NCBI RefSeq assembly: GCF_022751215.1
Contig: NZ_JAICDG010000002.1
Location: 2,046,001-2,110,000 of the forward strand
Direction: 5' to 3'
DNA from: Actinomadura terrae
GTDB taxonomy: Bacteria; Actinomycetota; Actinomycetes; Streptosporangiales; Streptosporangiaceae
Length of the DNA: 64,000 nt
The notes under the pieces are model-generated. The model was not told where the DNA came from, did no database searches, and worked only from the letters and a program-made list of their open reading frames with translations. Position 1 is the first letter of the stretch. Each line of letters starts with the position of its first letter. Made by a program: the position numbers and the translations under genes. This document shows positions 6,883 to 16,271 of the stretch, one piece after another.

Positions 6883-9111
6883 CTATCTCGGTGTTCGCGT
6901 GTGCGGCGGTGCGGACCGGGTGCCGTGCCGCGGGTGTCCGGGGGCGTGGGGCCGGATCGGGCGTAGGAGCCGTGGTGACCACCAGGTGGCCGGACCTCCC
7001 AGCCGCATCGCGGCCGGCACCAGCGCTCCGCGCACGAGGGTGGAGTCCACGAGGACCGCCAGTGCGAGCCCGGTCCCGAAGGCCTTCATATAGCTGACCT
7101 CGGAGACGTTGAACGCGAGGAACACGACCGTGATCAGGACGGCGGCGGCGGTGATGATCCGCCCGGCCCGGGCCAGCCCGAGCGTCACCGCCTTCGTGGC
7201 GTCCCCGGTCGTCTCGTACTCTTCGCGGATCTGCGACAGCAGGAACATCTGGTAGTCCATGGCCAGCCCGAAGCCGATCGCGAACAACGCCACGGGGAGG
7301 TTGGCCGCGGTGGTGCCGGTGTCGGTGAAGCCGCCCAGCAGGCCGGCCAGGTGGCCGTCCTGGAAGATCCACACCAGCGCGCCGAGGGTGGCGGTGAGGC
7401 TGAGCGCACTGAGCACCAGCGAGATGATCGGCAGCAGGACGCTGCGGGTCAGCAGGAACAGCAGGAACAGCATCGCCGCCACGAGGGTGAGGGCCGCATA
7501 CGGCAGCCCGTCGACCAGGGCGGTGGTGGCGTCCCGGCTCACGGCGGCCGTCCCGCCGACCAGCGTGGGGAACGGCGCGGGGGTCGCGCGGACGTCCTCG
7601 ACCAGGCGCGCGGTGGCATCGGTGCCGCCATCGCGGGGGACCACCGACAGGTAGGCCGCCTGCCCGGTCGCGTGCCGCCGGTGCCGCGGCCCCGGCGGCA
7701 CCAGACGCGCACCGCCGACGTAGGTGCCTCCGGCGGCCTCCACGCGTGCCACGTTGGGCAACCGGGACAGCCGGGCGGTGTAGGTCTCCGCCGCGCGCGG
7801 TCCGCCGCCCGCGCGGGGGACGACGACCTGGACCGCGGACTGCTCCCCGGATTCGAACTCGTGGGCCACCACCTCCGAGACCTGCCGGGACGACGCGGAC
7901 CGCGGCATCACCCGCTCGTCCGGCATCGCCACCTTGATCCCCAGGAACGGAGCGCCGAGCAGGAGCAGCAGCGAGGTCACCAGGGCGGCCACCGCGACCG
8001 GTCGGCGCATGACGAACCCGGTGAGCGCGTGCCAGAAACGGTCTTGGGCGCTGCTTCCGTCGGCGTTCGCCGTGCCGGCGCCGCGGCGCCAGAGCCGGCC
8101 TCGCTCGATCCGGCGGCCGAGTGCCAGCAGGAGGGCGGGCAGGGCGGTGACCGAGGTGAAGGCGGCCAGCAGGGCGGTGACGGCGCCCGCGGACGCTATC
8201 GACCTGGCCGTCATCAGCGGGAACCAGGCCAGCGACCCGAGCGCCACGGCCACGGTCACCGCGGAGAACACCACGGTACGCCCGGCGGTGGCCAACGTCG
8301 CGCGCATCGCCGCCGAAGGGGGCCGGCCGCCGCGCAGCTCGTCGCGGTATCGGCTGACGACGAGCAGGCTGTAGTCGATCGCCAGCCCGAGCCCGAGCAG
8401 GGTGCCCACGCTCGCCGCCAGGACGGACACGTCGGTGAGGCCGGCCAGGCCCCACAGCACGCCCATCGTCACCAGTATGGTGACCACGGCGACGATCAGC
8501 GGCAGCGTTGCCGCCACGACGCTGCCGAAGACGAGGACGAGCAGCACCAGCGTCAGCGGGAAGGCGACCAGCTCACCTCTGACCATGTCCTTCTCGCTCT
8601 GCCGCACCATCTCGTGCTGGAGCATCGCGGTCCCGCCGGCCTTGACCTCCAGACCATCGCGGGTGCCGGTGTACCTGGGCGCCAGTTCGGCCAGGCGGTT
8701 GTCCACGGCCGTGTCGTCGCCGCGGATGGTCGCCAGGACCAGCGCCTTCCGGCCGTCCTTGCTGCGCAGCTGCGGCGGCTTGCCGCCGGTCCAGTACGAG
8801 GCCGAATCGGAGATCCCCGGCTCGGCCGCCAGCCGCCTGCTCAGAGCGGCGCCGGCGGCGGCCGCCGACCGCTCATCCACCCCGTGAGGGGCCGTCACCA
8901 GCAGTGTCAGATTGGGCGGGGGCTGCCCGAGATCCTTCTCCAGAACCCGCGCCGCCCGGCCGGACTCGGCTCCCCTGTCGTCGAGCCCGCCGCCCTTCAA
9001 CCTGTCGAAGAGCGTGGCGCCGGCCGCCGCTCCCGCCACCGCCAGCAGCAGGGCGAGAACCAGGACGGTGGTGCGCCGCCGCAGGACCAGCTCCGCGAGC
9101 TTCCCGAACAC
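6883..9111 (-). CDS. MMPL family RND-type transporter
   Basis: About 742 residues with the MMPL layout: a first membrane helix (VLALLLAVAGAAAGATL), an extracytoplasmic domain, six helices including GLGLAIDYSLLVVSRYRDE, a second soluble domain, and a mirrored helix set with GFGLAMDYQMFLLSQIREEYE. The paired DY-containing helices are the proton-relay signature of MmpL/ActII-3-like exporters. GTG 9111 has AGGAGGG at 7 nt; ATG 9159 and TTG 9186 have no ribosome-binding site. It is divergent from the PKS operon across a 538-bp region with the TGTCGCGCTT repeats, so it probably exports the polyketide. Confidence 0.9.
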   Translation of the reverse strand: MFGKLAELVLRRRTTVLVLALLLAVAGAAAGATLFDRLKGGGLDDRGAESGRAARVLEKDLGQPPPNLTLLVTAPHGVDERSAAAAGAALSRRLAAEPGISDSASYWTGGKPPQLRSKDGRKALVLATIRGDDTAVDNRLAELAPRYTGTRDGLEVKAGGTAMLQHEMVRQSEKDMVRGELVAFPLTLVLLVLVFGSVVAATLPLIVAVVTILVTMGVLWGLAGLTDVSVLAASVGTLLGLGLAIDYSLLVVSRYRDELRGGRPPSAAMRATLATAGRTVVFSAVTVAVALGSLAWFPLMTARSIASAGAVTALLAAFTSVTALPALLLALGRRIERGRLWRRGAGTANADGSSAQDRFWHALTGFVMRRPVAVAALVTSLLLLLGAPFLGIKVAMPDERVMPRSASSRQVSEVVAHEFESGEQSAVQVVVPRAGGGPRAAETYTARLSRLPNVARVEAAGGTYVGGARLVPPGPRHRRHATGQAAYLSVVPRDGGTDATARLVEDVRATPAPFPTLVGGTAAVSRDATTALVDGLPYAALTLVAAMLFLLFLLTRSVLLPIISLVLSALSLTATLGALVWIFQDGHLAGLLGGFTDTGTTAANLPVALFAIGFGLAMDYQMFLLSQIREEYETTGDATKAVTLGLARAGRIITAAAVLITVVFLAFNVSEVSYMKAFGTGLALAVLVDSTLVRGALVPAAMRLGGPATWWSPRLLRPIRPHAPGHPRHGTRSAPPHTRTPR

Positions 9112-9201
9112 GTCTCGCCCTCCTCGCGCCTCCGCGCTCTTTCGATGCTCTCGCGTCATCACCACCGTCCGCTTTTCCACACACAAGACGTCAGTTGGCT
9201 A

Positions 9202-9228
9202 TGTCGCGCTTCGCGGTATGTCGCGCTT
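9202..9228 (+). promoter_or_regulatory. Direct repeat pair TGTCGCGCTT, MMPL side
   Basis: TGTCGCGCTT occurs at 9202-9211 and 9219-9228, a 17-bp period. The same 10-mer pair recurs at 26202-26229 before the MFS gene, which argues for a shared regulator-binding site. Confidence 0.55.
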
Positions 9229-9328
9229 TCCTGCCGACTTCGCGGAGGCCATCCGGATCGATCGGCGCAGGAATGCCTCGAATTTTCGGGGCGCGCTGGA
9301 TAAACGGCATCGCCCAGGTCACGGCGAG

Positions 9329-9356
9329 ATGCGCGACAGAGACGATAAGCGCGACA
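9329..9356 (-). promoter_or_regulatory. Inverted copy of the repeat pair, PKS side
   Basis: ATGCGCGACA (9329-9338) and AAGCGCGACA (9347-9356) are on the opposite strand to the pair at 9202-9228 and have an 18-bp period. The second is an exact reverse complement of TGTCGCGCTT, the first differs at one base. The orientation suggests one pair per divergent promoter. Confidence 0.5.
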
Positions 9357-9649
9357 AATTACAATTCGCCGGGGCTGGCGGCCGAGGGTGATGTGAGCGT
9401 CACTGGAGGCAGCGCTTCCCGGCCGGGGAGGTGCCCGCGGCGCCGCCCGGCCGGAGCCGCGGCGGAGTCTCACCGGGGGAGACCGGCCGGCCGTCGACGC
9501 CGCCGGCTAGGGCTTCGCGTTTCACGGCGTGCCGCACGACGCGGCGCGTAATGCCCGTTCGGTGTGGGAGACGGCGGCGCGAGCCGGTCGATATGGCCCG
9601 CCGCGCGGCTCCGCCTGCCCGAATCGATCGTAGCGCCAGGAAAGGTGTG

Positions 9650-9868
9650 ATGAGCGAGATTTCAGGACTTGTCATCCTGCGGGATGGCCCCCCGACCCTC
9701 GAACAGGTCCGCCACGTGACCGAATGCGTCATCGCCGACTCCGAAAGAGTCGTCGTCACCCATGGCGGACGCAACGAGCATTTCGCGCGAACCGACAACA
9801 CCGGGGTCATCGAAGGCCGATCGGCATCGGTCTACACGTGGGTTTACAGCACCGCCATCGCCGAATAA
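9650..9868 (+). CDS. Small DUF5988-like protein of the PKS operon
   Basis: 72 residues: LVILRDGPPTLEQVRHV in the first third, NEHFARTDNTGVIEG in the middle and an end of YTWVYSTAIAE. A Gly-Pro-Pro segment, an EHF core and an aromatic/IAE end are the pattern I associate with DUF5988, small proteins that accompany polyketide and other secondary-metabolite genes. The function of that family is unknown. ATG 9650 follows AGGAAAGG. The frame upstream is longer but has no family resemblance. It is the first gene of the plus-strand operon, 22 nt before the PKS start. Confidence 0.75.
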   Translation: MSEISGLVILRDGPPTLEQVRHVTECVIADSERVVVTHGGRNEHFARTDNTGVIEGRSASVYTWVYSTAIAE

Positions 9869-9890
9869 CCGCACTTCAAGGAGCACCGAG

Positions 9891-12800
9891 TTGAATCAGC
9901 CGAATGAGCAGTACGTGGCGGTGATCGGGGCAGGATGCCGGCTTCCGGGGGGCGTCGACTCTCCGGACGCCCTCTGGCGATTGCTCACCACCAAGCACGA
10001 CCCCGTCCGCGAGATCCCCGAGGACCGGTGGACGCAGGAGGAGGTCTCCGGGCTTCCCGCCGACGTGGCCGAACGGATGAGGTGGGGCGCGTTCCTCGAT
10101 GGGGACGTCTACGCCTACGAGCCTGAGTTCTTCGGCATCAGCGCCCGCGAAGGCGCCTGGATCGATCCCCACCACCGGCTTCTCGCCGAGACGTTCTGGC
10201 AGGCCGCCGAGCACGCGGGAATTCCACCCCACTCCCTGTCGGGACAGCCGGTCGGCACCTACTTCGGCGTCTACAACAAGGAGTACCTCCTGCGCGCCCA
10301 GCGGCCGATCGAGGAGATCGACGCCTACGCGGTGAACGCCAGCCTCCACTCCATGGCCGCCGGCCGCATCGCGTTCCTGCTCAATCTGCAAGGTCCCCAG
10401 ATGACCCTGGAGGCCGGCTGCTCGTCCGGGCTCGCCGCCGTGCACGCCGCGTGCCAGGGGCTGCGGGACGGAGAGGCCGAGCTCTCCTTCGCCGGCGCCT
10501 CCAGCCTCATCCTCGGCCCCGAGGAGTCCGTGCCTCCCGCCCGCTGGTCGTTCTTCTCGCCGACGGGCAGATCCAGGGCCTTCGACGCCGGGGCGGACGG
10601 CTACGTGCGCGGCGAGGGCTGCGTCGTCCTCGTCCTCAAACTCCTTGAGGACGCCATGCGCGACCATGACCGCGTCCTCGGTGTGATCCGCGGCTCCGCG
10701 GTCAACCAGAACGGCCGCCGCTCCACCCGCCTGACCGCCCCCTCCAGTGACGCGCAGATCGAGGTGTGCCGCAGGGCCCTGCGCGCCGCGGCCGTCACCG
10801 CCGACGACGTCGGCCTGGTGGAAGCCCACGGCACCGGGACCGCGGTCGGCGACCCGCTGGAGTTCTACGCCGTCGCCCAGATCTACGGCGGTGGCGGCGG
10901 CAGGTGCGCGCTCGGATCGATCAAGACGAACATCGGGCACACCGAGCCCGTGGCCGGCCTCGCCGGGCTCCTCAAGGCGCTGCTCGCGGTCAACCGAGGA
11001 CAGATCCCCCCGAATCTGCACTTCAGCGAGTGGAACCCCCAGATCGCCCCCGAAGGGACACGGCTGTTCGTCCCCACCGAGACCGCTCCGTGGCCGGAGG
11101 GGAAGAGCTCCCGCCTCGCCGTGGTCTCCTCCCTCAGCGTCACCGGCGCCAACATCCATGTGGTCGTCGAGCAGCCCCCGGCCGTCCCTGTCCGGCACCG
11201 TCTCGACGCGGGCCCCGACCGGGAGCGGCAGGAGGCCACCGGCGCCGATGGCGCCGAGCCGATGGCGTTCCTGCTCTCGGCCGCGAGCCGTCCGGCGGTC
11301 GCCATCGCGGCGCGCCGCCTCGCGGACTGGCTCACCGGGTACGGTGCGGACGTCCCTCTGCTGGACGTCGCTCACACCCTCGCCCTGCGACGGTCCCACC
11401 TGCGCGAGCGCCTCGCCGTTGTCGCCTCGACGCGAGAGGAGCTCATCGGCCGGCTCACCGAGGCCGCCGAGGAGCGCGCCGACGGCACCGGAATCGCGAT
11501 CGGCACCGTCAAGCAGGCCGACGACGCGGTGTTCCTGTTCTCCGGACACGGCTCCCAATGGGCCGGCATGTGCCGGAACCTGCTGGACCAGAACCAGACG
11601 TTCACCCGTCTCATCGACCAGCTCGAACCACTCGTCGCCGAGGAGTCCGGGTTCTCCCTCCGGGAGACCCTGGCCGGCACCGAGCTCGTCCAGGGGATGG
11701 ACCGGGTGCAGCCCACCATCTTCGCCGTCCAGGTCGCGCTGTGCGCCATGTGGGCCGACTACGGCGTGCGGCCGGTCGCGGTGATCGGCCACTCCATGGG
11801 GGAGGTGGCCGCGGCGGTCACCTCCGGCGCCCTCACCCTGGAGGAGGGGGCCCGCGTCATCTGCCGCCGCTCGCGGCTGAACATGCGCGCCGCGGGCATC
11901 GGCCGCATGGCCTTCGTCGCGCTCTCCCGCGCCGACGCCGAGGCGAAGATCGAACAGAGCGGCGTCGAGGGCGTGAGCGTCGCCGTCGTCGCCTCCCCGC
12001 AGGAGACCGTGGTCGGAGGGGACGCGGCCGCCGTCGAACGGCTGGTCCAGTGCTGCGAGGAGGAGGACATCGCGGCGACGTTCATCAACGTCGACATCGC
12101 CGCCCACACCGCGCACATGGACCCCATCCTGGAGGAGTTGCGCGACGCCCTCGCCGACCTGGACCCCCGGCCGCCGGCCGTGAGCTTCTACACCAGCGTG
12201 TTCGAGGACGCTCGCCGCGACGTGCCGCTCGACGCGGAGTACTGGGCCGCCAACCAGCGCCGGCCCGTCCTCCTCGCCTCCGCGATCGAGGCCGCCGCCG
12301 AGGACGGCCACCGCCGCTTCCTGGAGATCAGCCCGCATCCCGTCCTCGCCCATGCCGTGCACGCCACCGTCGGCGCCCTCGGCGGGGAGCCCGCCGACGT
12401 CACCGGCTCGCTGTACCGCGACGTCGACGAGCGCGTCGGCTTCCTCACCCAGGTGGCGGCGCTGCACTGCATCGGCTACCGGGTCGACTGGCACGCCCAC
12501 TACGGGACGGGCGAGCTCGCCGACGCGCCCGGCATGAGCTGGGAGCGCACCCGGCACGCCATCGACCCGCCGCCGCTGCGCGAGGGGACGCCGCTCGCCG
12601 CCGGTCGCGACGCCCACCCCCTGACCGGCGCGCACGTGACGGATCCGGACGGCGCCCGCCGCCATCTGTGGCAGACGACGATCACCCGCACCACCCTGCC
12701 GTGGCTGGACGAGCACCGCGTCAACGACGTCCCCGTGCTCCCCGGCGCGGCCTACACGGAGATGGCCATCGCCTGCGCCACGGAGGTGTTCGGCGCCGAT

Positions 12801-15800
12801 CCGGTCGAGGTCGAGGTCCGCGACCTCCACCTCGACCGCATGATGCCCCTCGGCGAAGGGCGCGAGGTGACCATCACCGCGACCGCCCTCGACCCCGGGG
12901 ACGCCACCTGGGCGGTGATCGCGCTCGACCCGGACGGCGCCGCCGAGCCTTACGCGAGCGCGAAGCTGCACCACATCACCCCCGACCCGCCCCAGGTCGT
13001 GGACATCGCCTCGCTCCTCGACGCGCCCGCCACCGACGTCGAACCGGACGAGCTCTACCGGCGGATGAGGGAGGACCGCGGCGTCACCCACGGACCGGCG
13101 TTCGCGGGCATCCGGCGCCTGCGCCTGCTTCAGGACCAGCACACCCCGTCCGCTCTGGCCGATGTCGAGCTGCCGTCGGACGGACGCGGCGGAGCGCCCG
13201 CCCTCCACTTCCATCCGATCCTCCTCGACATCTGCCTCCAGGCCGTCGCGAGCACCTGGTTGGCCTCGCATGACGTTCCACCGGGCGGGATGCTCCCGCG
13301 CCGCCTCGGGAGGGTCAGGGTCCAGGGCGACACCGCCGCCGCGGCCCACTGCCACGTGCGGCTCTCCGACGTCGGCGACCGGTCCTGCACCGCCCGCTGC
13401 GTCCTGACGGACGGCGCCGGGACCGTCCTCGCCGAGGCCGACGCCATCGAGTGCGTCAACGTGCCCCTCCAGGCCGCCGAGGACCTCTTCGACGAGCGCA
13501 CCCTCACGGTGACCTGGCAGGAGAGCCCCGCCCCGGGCGAGGTGACCGCCACGGGCCGCTGGAACCTGTGCCACGAGGCCGACCGCACCGACGAGGCGCG
13601 GGACCTGAAGGCGGCCCTCGAAGCGCACGGCGCCGAAGCCGTCCTGCATCCCATGGCCACCGTCACCACCCCGGACCTGGGCGAGCCCGTACGCGCCGTC
13701 GTCTACCTGCCCTCCCGCAACGACGCACCCGGTGCCGCGGTCCGCGCCCGCACCAACGTCCTGCAACTGACCCGTCTCGCGCAGACCGTCGCCGACCGTG
13801 CCGACCGTGCCGACCGTGCCGACCGCGCCGACCGCGGCGACCAGCCGGTGCCGCGCCTGTGGGTCATCACCCGCAACGCCCAGCACGTCCTGCCCGACGA
13901 CGTCCCGGACCTCGCCGCGGCCGGCCTTCGCGGCGCGCTGCGCGTTCTGGCCCTGGAACAGTCGGCGCTGCGCCCCGTCCACCTCGACACCGACGGCGCG
14001 ACGACCCCGCAGGAGCTCGCACTGGAGCTGCTGACCTGCCCCGAGACCGACGACGACATCGCCCACCGTGACCACGTCCGCCACCTCGCCCGGCTGAAGC
14101 ACGACCCGCTCGGTCCCGAGGACCGGGTCCGGCGCCCCGTCGACTGGGCCTCCGAGGGCGCGGCACTGCTGCGCGGCCCGACCAGGACCCTCGACGACCT
14201 GGTGTTGACCGCACTGGCCCCCCGGCCGCCCGGACCGGGCGAGATCCAGGTCCAGATGCGCTCCACGAGCCTGAACTTCGTCAACGTCCTCAAGGCCGTC
14301 GGCACCTTCGACCGGCTGCACACCGACATCGACTCCGCCCAGCCGGTGGTCTTCGACGGCGCCGGCACCGTCGCCGCCGTCGGCCCCGGCGTCGAGCGCC
14401 CCGCCGTCGGGGACCTGGTGGCCGTGCCGGACGCGTGGACGGACGACGACGCCACGCTGATGTGCTCCCGCGTCACGGTCCGCGCCGACTGGGCGATCCC
14501 CCTCATCGGGGGAGAGGAGCTCGGTCACGCCGCGGGACTGCCGATCGCCTACCTCACCGCCTGGTACGGGCTGCGCCACCTCGGCCGGCTCGGTGAGGAC
14601 GACTGCGTGCTGATCCATTCCGCGACCGGCGGCGTCGGGCTCGCCGCGGTCAACGTCGCCCGCCGTCTCGGGGCGGAGGTCCTGGCCACCGCCGGCACGG
14701 ACGCCAAGCGCCAGTACCTGCACTCGCTCGGGATCTCGCACGTGATGGACTCCCGCAGCCTCGACTTCGCCGAGCAGGTTCGGCAGATCACCGGGGGACG
14801 CGGTCTGGACGTCGTCCTCAACTCCCTCACCGGGCCCGCACAGGCCGCCGGCCTGGACCTGCTCGCCCGGCAGGGCCGCTTCATCGAGATCGGCAAGCGC
14901 GACATCTACGAGAACACCCGGCTCGGGCTGCTGCCCTTCCGCCGCAACATCACCTTCAGCAGCGTCGACATCGCCCTGCTCATGCGAACGGAACCGGAGC
15001 TCATCGGCACGCTCACCCAGGAGATCGCCCACGAGTACGCCACCGGCAGGCTTCCAGCACTGCCCATGGCCCTCGCCCCCGTGTCCGAGGCCTCCGAGGT
15101 GTTCCAGACCATGGCCTCCGCACAGCACATCGGCAACCTCGGACTGACCTGGCCCACCGAGGGGAGCGCCGTCCTGCCGGTCGATCCGAAGGACGTGCGG
15201 CCGACCAGGCCCGACAGCTCCTACGTCATCACCGGCGGGCTGGGCGGGCTCGGCCTGCTCGTGGCGAACTGGCTCGCCGACCGCGGGGCCCGGGCCATCG
15301 TGCTCGGCGGCCGCTCCGAGCCGAACGAGCGCGCCAGGCAGGTCATCGACGAGCTCACCTCCCGCGGTGTGCGGGTCCGCGTCGTCCTGGCCGACATCGC
15401 CGATCCGCGTACCGCCGTCCGCCTCACCGAAGCCGCCGCGTCCACCGGCCACCCGCTGCGCGGTGTCGTCCACGCCGCCGCCGTCGTCGAGGACGCCGTC
15501 CTCGACAACATCGACGCCTCCCAGCTCCAACGCGTCTGGGACTCCAAGGCCCTCGGGGCGTGGAACCTCCACGAGGCGACGAAGGACCTTCCCGTGGACT
15601 GGTGGATCTCCTTCACCTCCGTCGCCGCCGTCATCGGCCAGCCCGGGCAGACCTGCTACGCGGCGGCGAACTCCTGGCTGGACGAGTTCACCTCCTGGAG
15701 GCGCTCCCAGGGTCTCCCCGCCGCCAGCATCGTGTGGGGGCCGTGGGGCGAGGTCGGGCGGGCCATCGAGCTCGAAGCCCTCGGCTACACCCTGATCGCC

Positions 15801-16268
15801 CCCTCCGAGGGCATGGACGCGATGGAGAAGATCTTCAGGCGTTCCTCCCGCGCCCGCACCGTCTACTCGCCTCCCGATCTGGAACTGCGCCTGAACCTGC
15901 ACCCGGGCGCGGCCCAGCTCACCTACTACGCGGCGATGCCGCACGGCCGCGGTGCCGGCGAGGAGGCCGGCACCTTCCTCGCCGACTGGAACGCCTGCAC
16001 CGATCCCGCCCGCCGCACCGAGCTCCTCCACGAGCGGATCATCCACCAGACCGCGGCCGTCCTGCGCTCCGCCGAGGACGCCGTGGACGCCCGGACCCCG
16101 TTCGTGGCCCTGGGGCTGGACTCGCTCCTCGGGATCCAGCTCCGCAACCGCATCGCCCACGAGCTCGACATCGAACTGCCCACCACGGCCCTGTGGACGC
16201 ACCCCACCCCGGCCGCTCTCGCCGAGCTGCTGACCGACCGACTGCCCCCGATCAAGGAGGAGGAGTGA
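9891..16268 (+). CDS. Type I polyketide synthase, one module KS-AT-DH-ER-KR-ACP
   Basis: 2125 residues. KS about 8-430: Cys177 in AGCSSGLAAVHAAC, His313 in AHGTGT, His350 in NIGHTEP. AT about 545-850: Ser635 in GHSMGEVAAAV, His739 in VDIAAHTAH, closer to the methylmalonyl-type YASH form than to HAFH but not decisive. DH about 900-1180: His942 in DEHRVNDVPVLP, where Asp946 stands for the usual Gly, and Asp1113/Gln1117. ER about 1430-1740 with HSATGGVGL (1576-1584). KR about 1775-1990 with TGGLGGLG (1781-1788), Ser1910, Tyr1923, Asn1927 and a VED that suits a B-type KR. ACP Ser2078 in LGLDSLLGIQL. Length and order equal mycocerosic-acid-synthase-like iterative, fully reducing PKSs. There is no loading module or thioesterase. 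TTG 9891 has AAGGAG at 7 nt. Confidence 0.95.
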   Translation: MNQPNEQYVAVIGAGCRLPGGVDSPDALWRLLTTKHDPVREIPEDRWTQEEVSGLPADVAERMRWGAFLDGDVYAYEPEFFGISAREGAWIDPHHRLLAETFWQAAEHAGIPPHSLSGQPVGTYFGVYNKEYLLRAQRPIEEIDAYAVNASLHSMAAGRIAFLLNLQGPQMTLEAGCSSGLAAVHAACQGLRDGEAELSFAGASSLILGPEESVPPARWSFFSPTGRSRAFDAGADGYVRGEGCVVLVLKLLEDAMRDHDRVLGVIRGSAVNQNGRRSTRLTAPSSDAQIEVCRRALRAAAVTADDVGLVEAHGTGTAVGDPLEFYAVAQIYGGGGGRCALGSIKTNIGHTEPVAGLAGLLKALLAVNRGQIPPNLHFSEWNPQIAPEGTRLFVPTETAPWPEGKSSRLAVVSSLSVTGANIHVVVEQPPAVPVRHRLDAGPDRERQEATGADGAEPMAFLLSAASRPAVAIAARRLADWLTGYGADVPLLDVAHTLALRRSHLRERLAVVASTREELIGRLTEAAEERADGTGIAIGTVKQADDAVFLFSGHGSQWAGMCRNLLDQNQTFTRLIDQLEPLVAEESGFSLRETLAGTELVQGMDRVQPTIFAVQVALCAMWADYGVRPVAVIGHSMGEVAAAVTSGALTLEEGARVICRRSRLNMRAAGIGRMAFVALSRADAEAKIEQSGVEGVSVAVVASPQETVVGGDAAAVERLVQCCEEEDIAATFINVDIAAHTAHMDPILEELRDALADLDPRPPAVSFYTSVFEDARRDVPLDAEYWAANQRRPVLLASAIEAAAEDGHRRFLEISPHPVLAHAVHATVGALGGEPADVTGSLYRDVDERVGFLTQVAALHCIGYRVDWHAHYGTGELADAPGMSWERTRHAIDPPPLREGTPLAAGRDAHPLTGAHVTDPDGARRHLWQTTITRTTLPWLDEHRVNDVPVLPGAAYTEMAIACATEVFGADPVEVEVRDLHLDRMMPLGEGREVTITATALDPGDATWAVIALDPDGAAEPYASAKLHHITPDPPQVVDIASLLDAPATDVEPDELYRRMREDRGVTHGPAFAGIRRLRLLQDQHTPSALADVELPSDGRGGAPALHFHPILLDICLQAVASTWLASHDVPPGGMLPRRLGRVRVQGDTAAAAHCHVRLSDVGDRSCTARCVLTDGAGTVLAEADAIECVNVPLQAAEDLFDERTLTVTWQESPAPGEVTATGRWNLCHEADRTDEARDLKAALEAHGAEAVLHPMATVTTPDLGEPVRAVVYLPSRNDAPGAAVRARTNVLQLTRLAQTVADRADRADRADRADRGDQPVPRLWVITRNAQHVLPDDVPDLAAAGLRGALRVLALEQSALRPVHLDTDGATTPQELALELLTCPETDDDIAHRDHVRHLARLKHDPLGPEDRVRRPVDWASEGAALLRGPTRTLDDLVLTALAPRPPGPGEIQVQMRSTSLNFVNVLKAVGTFDRLHTDIDSAQPVVFDGAGTVAAVGPGVERPAVGDLVAVPDAWTDDDATLMCSRVTVRADWAIPLIGGEELGHAAGLPIAYLTAWYGLRHLGRLGEDDCVLIHSATGGVGLAAVNVARRLGAEVLATAGTDAKRQYLHSLGISHVMDSRSLDFAEQVRQITGGRGLDVVLNSLTGPAQAAGLDLLARQGRFIEIGKRDIYENTRLGLLPFRRNITFSSVDIALLMRTEPELIGTLTQEIAHEYATGRLPALPMALAPVSEASEVFQTMASAQHIGNLGLTWPTEGSAVLPVDPKDVRPTRPDSSYVITGGLGGLGLLVANWLADRGARAIVLGGRSEPNERARQVIDELTSRGVRVRVVLADIADPRTAVRLTEAAASTGHPLRGVVHAAAVVEDAVLDNIDASQLQRVWDSKALGAWNLHEATKDLPVDWWISFTSVAAVIGQPGQTCYAAANSWLDEFTSWRRSQGLPAASIVWGPWGEVGRAIELEALGYTLIAPSEGMDAMEKIFRRSSRARTVYSPPDLELRLNLHPGAAQLTYYAAMPHGRGAGEEAGTFLADWNACTDPARRTELLHERIIHQTAAVLRSAEDAVDARTPFVALGLDSLLGIQLRNRIAHELDIELPTTALWTHPTPAALAELLTDRLPPIKEEE
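13791..13835 (+). repeat. Five 9-bp tandem repeats inside the PKS gene
   Basis: Five copies of GCCGACCGT (the last ending GCCGACCGC) encode Ala-Asp-Arg five times in the DH-ER linker, about residues 1301-1315. Being a multiple of three they keep the frame. They look like slippage in a tolerant linker. Confidence 0.85.
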
Positions 16269-16271
16269 CCG

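Noticed and set aside
7351..9303. A 650-codon plus-strand frame opposite the MMPL gene
   Set aside because: Antisense shadow with Gln/Arg/Gly-rich composition; the MMPL frame shows proper transmembrane and proton-relay motifs.
9202..9356. SARP-type heptamer repeats in the PKS promoter
   Set aside because: The repeat unit is a 10-mer with a 17-18 bp period, not heptamers at 11 or 22 bp, and no SARP gene is present.
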